In this document: positions 8,265 through 15,722 of the stretch, one piece after another | Layout of the letters: the number at the start of each line of letters is the position of its first letter | Numbering within the stretch: position 1 is the stretch's first letter | Origin: UBA5738 sp964470995 | GTDB taxonomy: Bacteria > Patescibacteriota > Minisyncoccia > Minisyncoccales > UBA5738 | Direction of reading: 5' to 3' | DNA length: 64,000 bases | Assembly: GCA_964470995.1 (NCBI GenBank) | Contig: CAYYEP010000003.1 | Location: 1-64,000, forward strand | Notes under the pieces: generated by a model | Told to the model about the DNA's origin: nothing | The model's input: only the letters and a program-made list of their open reading frames with translations | Databases searched by the model: none | Translations under genes and position numbers: made by a program

Positions 8265-8285
8265 CGGCCTCCCCAAAGGAGGCCG
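8265..8285 (+). other. Perfect 8-bp hairpin between rpsU and yqeY
   Basis: CGGCCTCC and GGAGGCCG enclose a CCAAA loop. No T-run follows, so it is not a standard terminator; it may stabilise the rpsU mRNA end or reduce read-through into yqeY, whose ATG is 11 bp downstream. Confidence 0.6.
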
Positions 8286-8295
8286 TCTTAAAAAA

Positions 8296-8775
8296 ATGCT
8301 TAAGGAAAAAATTAATGAAGATTTCAAATCGGCCTTCAAGGAAAAGAGGGAGGTCGAGCTTTCCGTATTGAAGAACCTTAAAGCCGCCCTTCTTAACAAG
8401 GAAAAGGAAAATCAATTCCAGGCCAGCAAGGCGGGTAAGGATATTGCCCAGGCGGTGCTTGCCGATGACGATATAATCGGCGTAGTATCCGCCGAAGTTA
8501 AAAAACTTCGCGATGCCATTACGCTGTTTGAGCAGGGAGGCCGCGCCGATCTTGTTGTGCAGAATAAAAGCGAAATTGAAGTACTGATGCGCTATTTGCC
8601 CGTTCAGCTTGGCGAGGATGAAATTAAAAAGATCGTTACCGAAGCCGTGGCCGCGTCTGGCGCCGCCAGCGTCAAGGATATGGGTAAAGTGATGGGGGTG
8701 CTTATGCCCCAAGTGAAGGGCAAGGCTGATAGCTCGCTCGTCAGCAAGCTGGTCAAAGAAGCTTTACAAGGTTAA
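8296..8775 (+). CDS. yqeY: YqeY/GatB-tail domain protein
   Basis: A 159-residue helical protein of the YqeY family, which is related to the tRNA-binding tail of the GatB amidotransferase subunit. Typical features are MLKEKINEDFKSAFKEKREVE, LRDAITLFEQGGRADL, MRYLPVQLGEDEI, KDMGKVMGVLMPQVKGKAD and a final VSKLVKEAL. Its precise role is unproven; a role in mischarged-tRNA handling has been suggested from the family relationship. It ends in a clear terminator and is probably co-transcribed with rpsU. Confidence 0.92.
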   Translation: MLKEKINEDFKSAFKEKREVELSVLKNLKAALLNKEKENQFQASKAGKDIAQAVLADDDIIGVVSAEVKKLRDAITLFEQGGRADLVVQNKSEIEVLMRYLPVQLGEDEIKKIVTEAVAASGAASVKDMGKVMGVLMPQVKGKADSSLVSKLVKEALQG

Positions 8776-8783
8776 TTCGCGCG

Positions 8784-8813
8784 AAAGCAGTACGCTAGCC
8801 GTACTGCTTTTTA
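8784..8813 (+). terminator. Intrinsic terminator after yqeY
   Basis: AAAGCAGTACG and CGTACTGCTTT form an 11-bp stem with a short loop, ending in a T-run. Confidence 0.9.
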
Positions 8814-8870
8814 GTTTACATACATATGTTTGCTCTGCCGTGGCCGCGATGTTAAACTAAAAACACAGCT

Positions 8871-8993
8871 ATGGAAACAAATACTTTCTCCAGCGCCCCA
8901 AAAAAGTGCAATTGCCGCCGGGGAATGATCATTATTTTTACTCTTTTTATGTTGGCGGTTTTGGCTTCCGTCTTTATTTTGGTTTCCCTCTAA
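8871..8993 (+). CDS. Small single-pass membrane protein (40 aa)
   Basis: A short reading frame, METNTFSSAPKKCNCRRG followed by one hydrophobic helix (MIIIFTLFMLAVLASVFILV) to the C-terminus. The Cys-Asn-Cys and basic residues precede the helix, predicting a cytoplasmic N-terminus. A promoter-like TTGCTC, 17-bp spacer and TAAACT end about 15 bp before the ATG. It heads a run of single-pass membrane proteins. It is unrecognised, and its short length keeps confidence moderate. Confidence 0.5.
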   Translation: METNTFSSAPKKCNCRRGMIIIFTLFMLAVLASVFILVSL

Positions 8994-9018
8994 TTGAGCG
9001 ATCGGCTAATTCTCGAAT

Positions 9019-9681
9019 ATGTACCAGCCTCGAAAGAAAACGGACGGGGCGTTTGTAAAAATATTGATGGGAATGATATCAAAACACCGTTTGATCACTT
9101 TAATGTGCGCGATCTCAATTGTTGCGGGCGCGGGATTTTTGGTTTTGCGGCACCCCGGTTTTTTAAGTGCTCAGACCGACGATCCGGTGTGGAAGAATTT
9201 TTCCGAAACACGGGTTGGCGTATCGCTTGATTATCCGCAAAACTGGTCTTTTAACGTCGGCTACGACAAATATGCCCGGGGGCTGATGAATATCGATATT
9301 GTCAACAAAAAATGCGGCGATTCCGCGGGAAAATGTGCCGTGGACTGTGTCGATATTCGTGTTTTTATTGGCGGCAAGCCCGACAACGATTCCAGCCAGC
9401 TCTTTATCCAGCTTTACGAGGACGCGCTGGCGGTCGAAGATACCGATAACCCTGGATTAGTGCGCGACCTCGATATCGGCGGCAAAACGGTATACGAAAT
9501 ATTAAACGATCAGCCCACGTTATCGCTCAACGGCAGTTGTGCCGGGCCGCTTTATATCTTTGACGCGGGGAACGGTAAATTCGCGTACGTTTTTTCCGGC
9601 CATGGCAGCGATGCCGCGGCAATGGCAAAACAGGCGGTCCAGAAAATAATTTCGTCGTTCACGGTTGGCGGTGCCAAATAA
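9019..9681 (+). CDS. Membrane-anchored extracytoplasmic protein, PsbP-like domain family
   Basis: A 220-residue protein with one N-terminal membrane segment (about residues 24-44, ITLMCAISIVAGAGFLVL). An outside domain follows, opening W-K-N-F-S-E-T-R-V-G-V-S-L-D-Y-P-Q-N-W. The pattern of an aromatic-rich strand, then G/D-F/V-x-L/F-x-YP, recurs in the proteins at 10101, 11500 and 12689, so this is one of four tandem relatives. It resembles the small PsbP-like domains attached to membrane anchors in many CPR proteins. Four cysteines (two in KKCGDSAGKCAVDC) could form disulfides. A later start at ATG 9067 is possible. The ligand is unknown. Confidence 0.8.
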   Translation: MYQPRKKTDGAFVKILMGMISKHRLITLMCAISIVAGAGFLVLRHPGFLSAQTDDPVWKNFSETRVGVSLDYPQNWSFNVGYDKYARGLMNIDIVNKKCGDSAGKCAVDCVDIRVFIGGKPDNDSSQLFIQLYEDALAVEDTDNPGLVRDLDIGGKTVYEILNDQPTLSLNGSCAGPLYIFDAGNGKFAYVFSGHGSDAAAMAKQAVQKIISSFTVGGAK

Positions 9682-10100
9682 TATTGCCCAAAACCGGATG
9701 AACGGGAAATATCTCGTTTTTTATTGAACAAATCTTAATACCCCGCGCGTTTAGCGGGGGATGAAGATTTTCCCCCGCAGTATGCGGGAGACGCCTGAAG
9801 CAAGGCGGAAGGCGGTTCAACCAAGATTCCGTAGCCGTTTGTCCTGGGGAGATTCATTTATCTGCCGGAATACCCCGCCGGCTTTGCCGTGGGGATAAAT
9901 GGCTGCCCGTAGCGGAGCGGAAGGAGTGCCTCGAGGCTCTGGCCCGGGGTAATTTATTTTATAAGCCCCGAGATTGCTCGGGTGGGTTAAGAAGTCCCGG
10001 GCAAGACGAGGGAGAAGGAGTGCTTTGATAAGCCGCAAATACTCTTGGGGATTATCCTCTTGGCTTTTGGTGGTAAAATAAAGACAATAGTTTTTAAAAT
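9682..10100. repeat. Gene-free region of GC-rich hairpin repeats (includes copy B)
   Basis: After a terminator (9701-9725), this 419-bp spacer holds several hairpins: TACCCCGCGCGTTTAGCGGGG near 9732, then CCCCCGCAGTATGCGGGAG. From 9840 to 9960 lies the inverted copy of the element at 7426-7555. A further CCCCGAGATTGCTCGGG hairpin sits at about 9967. No convincing gene is seen on either strand. Confidence 0.65.
9701..9725 (+). terminator. Intrinsic terminator
   Basis: AACGGGA and TCTCGTT (one G-U pair) around an AATA loop, followed by a T-run, 20 bp after the stop of the 9019 gene. Confidence 0.75.
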
Positions 10101-11498
10101 ATGACACTTAACCAAAAAATATTCGCGGTCAGTATGTTATCGGTTTTTGTTCTTATTCTCGTCATTGTTGGCGGGGTGATGTTGCGAAAAATGGTTAGTT
10201 ACAGTAATGATTCGAAAAACGGGACCGCGCCCGCGGCCGGCAGTAACCAGACATCCGGCCAGCAATCCACGCCGGAGGTTACCGGCGAAGCCGCGTCCGA
10301 AGATAACGATCAGAATCAAACCGACGCTGAAGCGGATGAAAGCAGTGAAGAATTGGCAGATAGCAAAAACGCTCCCTGGGAAACTTACAGTAACGATTTC
10401 TACACTTTGGAATATCCAGCCAATTATGAGATTTCCGAAAAAGACAAAAAAAATGGAGATATCGATTTTCAAATCGGCGGCTTTAGCGGCGAAGCGGTCA
10501 GCTTTATCTCCAACGGCAAAAAAACGCTCGCATTCCAGGGGACCTGGTCGGTCATCGCCGAAGACCAGGCTACCGACCAAAAATTGCTCGACACCGAAAC
10601 CGTCGATATGAACGGCATCCGGTTCAAAAAAAACTACTGGGCGATTCGCCAGATTGACGACGGGAATTGGCTGACTGCGATCGTTTATTACGGTTGCGGT
10701 CAGGACCAGCATTGTTTTTCGATGTTGCGCGGCGTTACCGCCAAAGGGATTTCGGTCTGGGAAGAAAAGAACGGCAACCAGCTTGCCGACAAGATCAAGA
10801 TCAAAACCCTGGTTAATGTGATGAAAGCTTCTAAAGAAACTGACACGATCAACTTCAACAATATGTTTTTAACTTTCCGGTTCGCCGCAAAGGCCGCCGC
10901 GGCCGCTTCCGCGCCTGATATCGCCGCCTCCAAGGCCACTAATTGGAAAGATTGCATCTTTAGTCCAATAGTCACGGCATCGCCCGGATCAACCGACCGC
11001 AAACTGGTTTGCTTTGGCAATGATGGCGCTCAAAAGGTTGTCGCCGAAAGCGTTAAAACGGCGATGGGCTGGGGTGGTTTGGCCGAATTTTATCCCAACA
11101 AGGTTCTTTTTGCCCCTTACTCCAAAGAAATCTATTTAACCAAGTACCTTTCCGATTCGGACAGCTCCTCGGGCATTTTCGCGCTGGATGTAACCACGCT
11201 TGAATCCCGACGGCTTGCCAATGTCGGCAAGATTTACGAAAATTACTATAATTATACTAGTATTATCTCCCCGAACGGAAAATTGATCGCGTCGCTTGGA
11301 GGATCGGATTTGTATATTTTGGACCTGGCCGCCGATACGGCGACAGTCATTGCTACCGCCGCGGCCGGGGAGATCCTCAATCCGGCCGGCGGGTTGCAGG
11401 ATTTTAAATGGATCGATGACGGTAATGTGCAATATCCGGTTTACAAATCCGGTGATTTGAATAAAGTGGCCGAGGTCAGGAAGGCAAGCGTCAAATGA
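10101..11498 (+). CDS. Membrane-anchored extracytoplasmic protein with C-terminal propeller-like region
   Basis: A 465-residue protein. Residues about 7-28 form a membrane anchor. A low-complexity linker rich in Ala, Ser, Thr, Glu and Asp runs to about residue 90. The recurring domain follows (APWETYSNDFYTLEYPANYE). The C-terminal third (about 270-465) has blades like EIYLTKYLSDSDSS-SGIFALDVTTLESRRL and IASLGGSDLYILDLAADTATVI, which suggest a partial WD/TolB-like beta-propeller. No enzyme motif is seen. It ends one base before the start of the 11500 gene, so the two are surely co-transcribed. Its role is unknown; an envelope sensor or binding protein is possible. Confidence 0.8.
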   Translation: MTLNQKIFAVSMLSVFVLILVIVGGVMLRKMVSYSNDSKNGTAPAAGSNQTSGQQSTPEVTGEAASEDNDQNQTDAEADESSEELADSKNAPWETYSNDFYTLEYPANYEISEKDKKNGDIDFQIGGFSGEAVSFISNGKKTLAFQGTWSVIAEDQATDQKLLDTETVDMNGIRFKKNYWAIRQIDDGNWLTAIVYYGCGQDQHCFSMLRGVTAKGISVWEEKNGNQLADKIKIKTLVNVMKASKETDTINFNNMFLTFRFAAKAAAAASAPDIAASKATNWKDCIFSPIVTASPGSTDRKLVCFGNDGAQKVVAESVKTAMGWGGLAEFYPNKVLFAPYSKEIYLTKYLSDSDSSSGIFALDVTTLESRRLANVGKIYENYYNYTSIISPNGKLIASLGGSDLYILDLAADTATVIATAAAGEILNPAGGLQDFKWIDDGNVQYPVYKSGDLNKVAEVRKASVK

Positions 11499-11499
11499 T

Positions 11500-12633
11500 A
11501 TGCGTATGGATAAAAAAACATTTAAAAAAATACTGGTGTCGGTTTTTGTCATTTTTTTGGTTTTTGGTTTTATTTTAGTATTGCTCATCGGTAAATTTAT
11601 CCATGACGGTAATTCAAAGCCAAGTTTATTCGGAGCCGCGAAAAACCATGACTCATATAGCGAAATTGAGTTAAAAGCAATCTGTTTGGCAGCTAAGCAA
11701 CCGGCTTGCGGCATGGTTCATGAGGCTCAAACCGGCGAATTCCTTGCTGATTCGGCAAATTGGCAGACATACCGCAATGAAGTGTTGGATTTTGAGGTCA
11801 AATTCCCCGGTGATTTTATATCAGGGTTGGCATTTAGTAACAAATGCGGCGATTCAAGGGGGGATTTTTGGGAAATTATACCTTATCAGTATGTGGATCC
11901 ATCTGGGGCATACTATGCGGGCTGGTCTCCCATATACGTTATTGCCGCTTATTCCAATTCCCAAAACCTTGACCCGACCGGTTTTGTCTCCTGCCTGATC
12001 GAGGAGCCAAACCGTAACTTTTCCGAAAGCGATAAGATTATTGATTCCCGAGAAATACAAATTGGCGAACAATCGGTCGCGGCCACCCGGATCACTTTGG
12101 AAAACGGCAATACGGTTGTCGTAGTGCCTGATGGCCACAATTTAATTACAATGGGCTTTTTTAACGGCACAAAAACCGAGCGTAAGCCGGAGGAAATCGA
12201 CAAAATGATTTCCACTTTTAAATTTACCAATGGTAAAATCGCTTCCCAGAGCATTAAAAATTTTGAAGTTACGGACGCACTTTATACCTACGGAGATTTT
12301 GGGAAAGGGTCAAAAGCGATCGCTTATTCTGATACCGCCGCCAAAGTAGAATTCCGGCAACGGGGGAAGAATGCTGGTAATTATTCCGATCCGGAAGGAT
12401 TTTTGGTGGGTGTTGGCGAAAAAGTAATTGGCGGCGATGGGGCGGCCAGATGGGAAATGCTAATGCCCAGCAACGGCGATTGTTATTTCCACACTCTCTG
12501 CGCCATTGGATATGATGAACAGGGCGAAAAAACCGGAGAAAAATGTATATATGATCTCGGCGATCACGAATATGAAGTCCGTCTCTATGACGACGGTAAT
12601 TTCGACTACGAAAATAGGTGCAAAGATATATAA
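11500..12633 (+). CDS. Membrane-anchored extracytoplasmic protein, same family
   Basis: A 377-residue protein. A lysine-rich start and a membrane helix (about residues 10-30) are followed by the shared domain, ANWQTYRNEVLDFEVKFPGD. The second half contains cysteine-bearing segments (NGDCYFHTLC, NRCKDI) and no known catalytic motif. The ATG at 11500 lies one base beyond the stop of the previous gene; a second ATG at 11506 is equally possible. The outside half probably folds into two domains. The substrate is unknown. Confidence 0.8.
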   Translation: MRMDKKTFKKILVSVFVIFLVFGFILVLLIGKFIHDGNSKPSLFGAAKNHDSYSEIELKAICLAAKQPACGMVHEAQTGEFLADSANWQTYRNEVLDFEVKFPGDFISGLAFSNKCGDSRGDFWEIIPYQYVDPSGAYYAGWSPIYVIAAYSNSQNLDPTGFVSCLIEEPNRNFSESDKIIDSREIQIGEQSVAATRITLENGNTVVVVPDGHNLITMGFFNGTKTERKPEEIDKMISTFKFTNGKIASQSIKNFEVTDALYTYGDFGKGSKAIAYSDTAAKVEFRQRGKNAGNYSDPEGFLVGVGEKVIGGDGAARWEMLMPSNGDCYFHTLCAIGYDEQGEKTGEKCIYDLGDHEYEVRLYDDGNFDYENRCKDI

Positions 12634-12688
12634 TGTGTATTGCGGACCAATAAAAACCCGCCTTGGAATTTAAGGCAGAACAAAAAAT

Positions 12689-13327
12689 ATGCCCAGAAGA
12701 AAAAAAGTTTTTGGCTTCAGCCAATTTATAATTGTCGCGGTGTTGATGGTGGCTGTGTGGATCGCCGCGGACTATTATTTTAATGTCTACCGGCACAATC
12801 CGACCGAAACGCCCGACCCGGAGCCGGTTGCGGATGTACCCGCCCCGCCGGCGCAAACCGCCCCGCCGGCGCAAGAAGAATTAGTCCCGGAAGACGGTTT
12901 TAGGCTCCAGACTTATCGTGATGAAGTCCTTGGCTTTGAATTCCAATACCCCGTTTATGCGCAAGGGGATGCGAAATGTCCGTCTGTTGAAAAAACCGAA
13001 AACGGCATAAATTTGGGTATGTTTTTCTTTGCGGCCGCTAAAAAGGAGGGCGAGTTATCCGATTTTATCGAAAACGAATTGCAAGGGATGGAGATCGGCA
13101 AAACCGAAAATATTACAGTTGCCGGACAGCCAGCGGTCAAGTTGGATTACCAGACGCAGGGGATGGGTTTTAACGGCAGCGAGGTTTTTGTCGAATATGA
13201 TGGCAGGATCTACGAATTCGGCATCTTAGCCAACACGACCGCGCTTACCTGCGGCGGCGTCAGCGATTATGCCGACCGCGTTTATCGTTCGGTTATTACC
13301 ACGCTCAAATTCACCGTGAACAATTAA
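12689..13327 (+). CDS. Membrane-anchored extracytoplasmic protein, same family (Pro-rich linker)
   Basis: A 212-residue protein. A basic N-terminus (MPRRKKVFG) and membrane helix (about residues 12-30) precede a Pro/Ala-rich spacer with a repeated PPAQ motif (residues about 38-65). The family domain follows: FRLQTYRDEVLGFEFQYPVY, then AGQPAVKLDYQTQG. It is the shortest and cleanest example of the domain in the cluster. It lies 55 bp after the 11500 gene, separated by a small hairpin (GCCTTGGAATTTAAGGC). Confidence 0.8.
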   Translation: MPRRKKVFGFSQFIIVAVLMVAVWIAADYYFNVYRHNPTETPDPEPVADVPAPPAQTAPPAQEELVPEDGFRLQTYRDEVLGFEFQYPVYAQGDAKCPSVEKTENGINLGMFFFAAAKKEGELSDFIENELQGMEIGKTENITVAGQPAVKLDYQTQGMGFNGSEVFVEYDGRIYEFGILANTTALTCGGVSDYADRVYRSVITTLKFTVNN

Positions 13328-13417
13328 TTATTTTTTAATAAAACCAGCTTAAAAATTTGTGAAAGCCTTCCTGGTTTGGTAAAATATTATATTTAGTGCG
13401 ATTCGTAACCGGCTAAT

Positions 13418-13583
13418 TTACCTTGGATTGCGAAACTGGGCCGTAGCGAAAGATTTTAGCTTCGTTGTGCGGCTTTGAGAAAATTCTTCGGCAAGCTCTT
13501 ATTTGAGTATGTTTCAGAATTTTTTCAAAGCCGCAATAGAAGATAAATTTTAACAGTAGGGATAGTTTCGCAATCCAAGGTAA
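13418..13583. mobile_element. MITE-like foldback element with 20-bp terminal inverted repeats
   Basis: TACCTTGGATTGCGAAACT at 13419-13437 is repeated as its exact reverse complement at 13564-13582, extending by one more base on each side. Inside, TGCGGCTTTGAGAAAATTCT (13468-13487) pairs with 13516-13535 at 19 of 20 positions. The 166-bp unit has no gene and can fold into one long hairpin. It sits just upstream of ybeY. Confidence 0.7.
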
Positions 13584-13594
13584 TTGCTTTTTGA

Positions 13595-14074
13595 ATGAAT
13601 ACCCGGGTATCCATAAACAACGCGACCAAAGCGTCATTCAACGAAAGGTTGGTTAAAAAAACCGCCAAAGTTGTGCTTGATGGCGAGGAAAAACTTGTTG
13701 GTCCCGCTACCCGCGCGGAATTATCAGTTGCGTTCGTAGCCCCGAGCCGGATACGCGAATTGAACAAAAAATACCGCCGGCAAGATGCGGTTACCGATGT
13801 TCTGTCGTTTGCTGAAAATGGAGGTTGCGATTGTGATTGCGTGGGTTTTGGCGAGTATGCCGCCGCGCCGGTATATTTGGGCGAGTTAGCGGTTTGCCTG
13901 GCGCAAGTTAAACTTGATGCGCGCGAATCGAAAGTGAGTACTGATCGCGAATTGGCATGGGTCGTCGTTCATGGCATTCTGCACTTGTTGGGCTATGACC
14001 ACGAAACTTCCCAAGCCGACGCGCTTCGGATGCGCGCCAAAGAGGAATTTTATCTTTCAAAATTAATAAAATAA
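13595..14074 (+). CDS. ybeY: Endoribonuclease YbeY (16S rRNA maturation)
   Basis: A zinc-dependent single-strand endoribonuclease for 16S rRNA 3'-end maturation and ribosome quality control. The 159-residue protein carries VTDVLSFAE and the signature VVHGILHLLGYDHETSQA, whose three His residues bind zinc. A small insertion with CDCDC lies after LSFAENGG. Length is typical. The start lies 12 bp after the foldback element, which therefore supplies the 5' untranslated region or promoter. Confidence 0.95.
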   Translation: MNTRVSINNATKASFNERLVKKTAKVVLDGEEKLVGPATRAELSVAFVAPSRIRELNKKYRRQDAVTDVLSFAENGGCDCDCVGFGEYAAAPVYLGELAVCLAQVKLDARESKVSTDRELAWVVVHGILHLLGYDHETSQADALRMRAKEEFYLSKLIK

Positions 14075-14187
14075 GATATTTATTGAAACTTATTGAAAAT
14101 AATAGAAATTGATTGCCCCAAAACAATGAGTTTCCATTAATTTCGCGAGCTTTGCGAGCAAGTTTCAATGAGTTTCCGGTATTTTTC

Positions 14188-15417
14188 ATGGCAAAATCTC
14201 CAACAATAATCGCTGGATTGGATATTGGCACCAGTTCCGTTAAGATCGTTGTCGCCCAAAAAAAATCCCCGGGACCTGGCCTGGAAACCCTTTTTGCGGG
14301 CCAAAAGCCGTCCCGGGGAGTGCGTAAGGGGGTGGTTGTCGACGTGGAGCTGGCCGCCCGGTGCGTTCAAGAAGTGTTAAGCGATGCCGAACTTGCCGTC
14401 GGCCGCAAACTCGCGGGCGTATATGTTTCGGTGGGAGGCGGTCATATCTTTTGCACCACTTCCCGCGGTTTGGTGTCGGTTTCCCGTGCTGATAATTGCA
14501 TCTCCGAAGAAGATGTCAGCCGCGTACTGCAGGCGGCCCGGACGATCTCGTTATCGCCCAATAAGGATATTGTGGATGTCTATCCGCGAGAATTCATTGT
14601 AGATGGGGAAGGACAGGTAAAAGATGCCCTTGGTATGAAAGGAGTGCGGCTTGAGGCCGAAGTATTGATCGTGGCCGGATTTATCCCTTATCTTAAAGCT
14701 ACCGACCAGGCGGTATTGCGCGCCGGCCTCGAAATTTATAATCGGATGCCTTCGGTCGTGGCCGCTTCATCGGCGGTGTTGTCCGAACAGCAACGGGAAT
14801 TGGGAGTAGCTATTTTGGATATCGGCGCCGGTACTTCCAGTCTCGCGATTTTTGAAGAAGGTGATCTTTTGCATCTGGCGGTTTTGCCTATCGGTTCGGC
14901 CAACATCACCAATGATATTGCCATCGGGATGGAAATTGATGTCGCCACTGCTGAACGCCTGAAAATCGAAAAAGGAATTTGTGTATTCAAGGGGTCGGAC
15001 AAAAAAATAAAACTTGAATCCGAACCCGGCACCGCCGCCGGACAAGTGTTCTCGCAAAGGATATTGTCTAAAATAATTTCCGAAAGAGTGGACGAGATTT
15101 TTAGTCTGGCCAACAAAGAGCTCAAAAAGATCGGCCGCGATGGCAAGCTTCCGGCAGGTATTGTGCTTTGCGGCGGCGGAGTGAAACTTCCCCAGATCAA
15201 CGAATTAGCCAAAAAAGTTTTCAAGCTTACCGTAAGCACCGGCGCTCCCAATAATTTTTCGAATATCGATGCCGATCCGTCGCTAGCGGTTGCCTGCGGC
15301 CTCGTCGCCGGCGCCTGGGAGGAAAAAGAGGATGAAGCCGCTAATGTCTCCCGTTTTTCGATGAGTGGTGGCGTCTGGAACAGGATTAAAAAATTTTTCA
15401 AGATATTTATCCCTTGA
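14188..15417 (+). CDS. ftsA: Cell division protein FtsA
   Basis: An actin-like ATPase that tethers FtsZ filaments to the membrane. I start at ATG 14188 (MAKSPTIIAGLDIGTSSVKIVV, 409 aa), not at the in-frame ATG at 14113, whose extra residues come from a repeat-containing leader. Phosphate-1 (LDIGTSSVKIVV), phosphate-2 (AILDIGAGTSSLAIF) and the adenosine motif (GIVLCGGGVKLPQI) are intact, and an SHS2-like subdomain occupies about residues 85-165. The last residues (WNRIKKFFKIFIP) form an amphipathic membrane-binding helix. ftsZ follows after a 305-bp structured spacer. Confidence 0.95.
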   Translation: MAKSPTIIAGLDIGTSSVKIVVAQKKSPGPGLETLFAGQKPSRGVRKGVVVDVELAARCVQEVLSDAELAVGRKLAGVYVSVGGGHIFCTTSRGLVSVSRADNCISEEDVSRVLQAARTISLSPNKDIVDVYPREFIVDGEGQVKDALGMKGVRLEAEVLIVAGFIPYLKATDQAVLRAGLEIYNRMPSVVAASSAVLSEQQRELGVAILDIGAGTSSLAIFEEGDLLHLAVLPIGSANITNDIAIGMEIDVATAERLKIEKGICVFKGSDKKIKLESEPGTAAGQVFSQRILSKIISERVDEIFSLANKELKKIGRDGKLPAGIVLCGGGVKLPQINELAKKVFKLTVSTGAPNNFSNIDADPSLAVACGLVAGAWEEKEDEAANVSRFSMSGGVWNRIKKFFKIFIP

Positions 15418-15722
15418 ATTGTATTTTTCGAGATCAGTTTTAAGGTAAACCTTAAAAATGATCTCAAAAAAATTCTAGCGATTGTGGCAGATATCAGGAA
15501 AAGTGCAAATTCACGTCGGAGCCGTACTTGCGTGCGGCGACTGGGGAATTTGCACTTTGCGATGTTGATGCCGCAAGCTTCGATGAGTACTCACCGACAG
15601 GTTTGGAACAATTTGATTTGATATTCTGGTAAATAAAGATATAGAATATAACAAACAAAATCCGGAAACGATAAATAATACTACGCATTTTGGAAATTCA
15701 TTCCAAGCGCTAGAATTTTACG
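15418..15722. other. Structured 305-bp spacer between ftsA and ftsZ
   Basis: The spacer contains the ftsA terminator (15430-15465) and a second long hairpin at 15501-15557: AAGTGCAAATTC pairs with GAATTTGCACTT, and inner arms GTCG/GCCG pair with CGGCGAC. A weak promoter candidate lies around 15615-15645 (TTGATA, spacer, TATAGA). No gene is seen in it. Confidence 0.6.
15430..15465. terminator. Bidirectional-looking terminator after ftsA
   Basis: GAGATCA-TTTTAAGGT pairs with ACCTTAAAA-TGATCTC through one mismatch, a stem of about 16 bp. T's lie upstream and A's downstream, which is the arrangement of a terminator for the minus strand. It still forms a very stable RNA end for ftsA on the plus strand. 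Confidence 0.6.

Noticed and set aside
8050..8712. 220-codon minus-strand frame across rpsU and yqeY
   Set aside because: It overlaps two well-supported conserved genes on the other strand.
12269..12874. 201-codon minus-strand frame, Arg- and His-rich
   Set aside because: Its composition is that of an antisense reading of Pro/Ala-rich coding sequence, and it spans two plus-strand genes.
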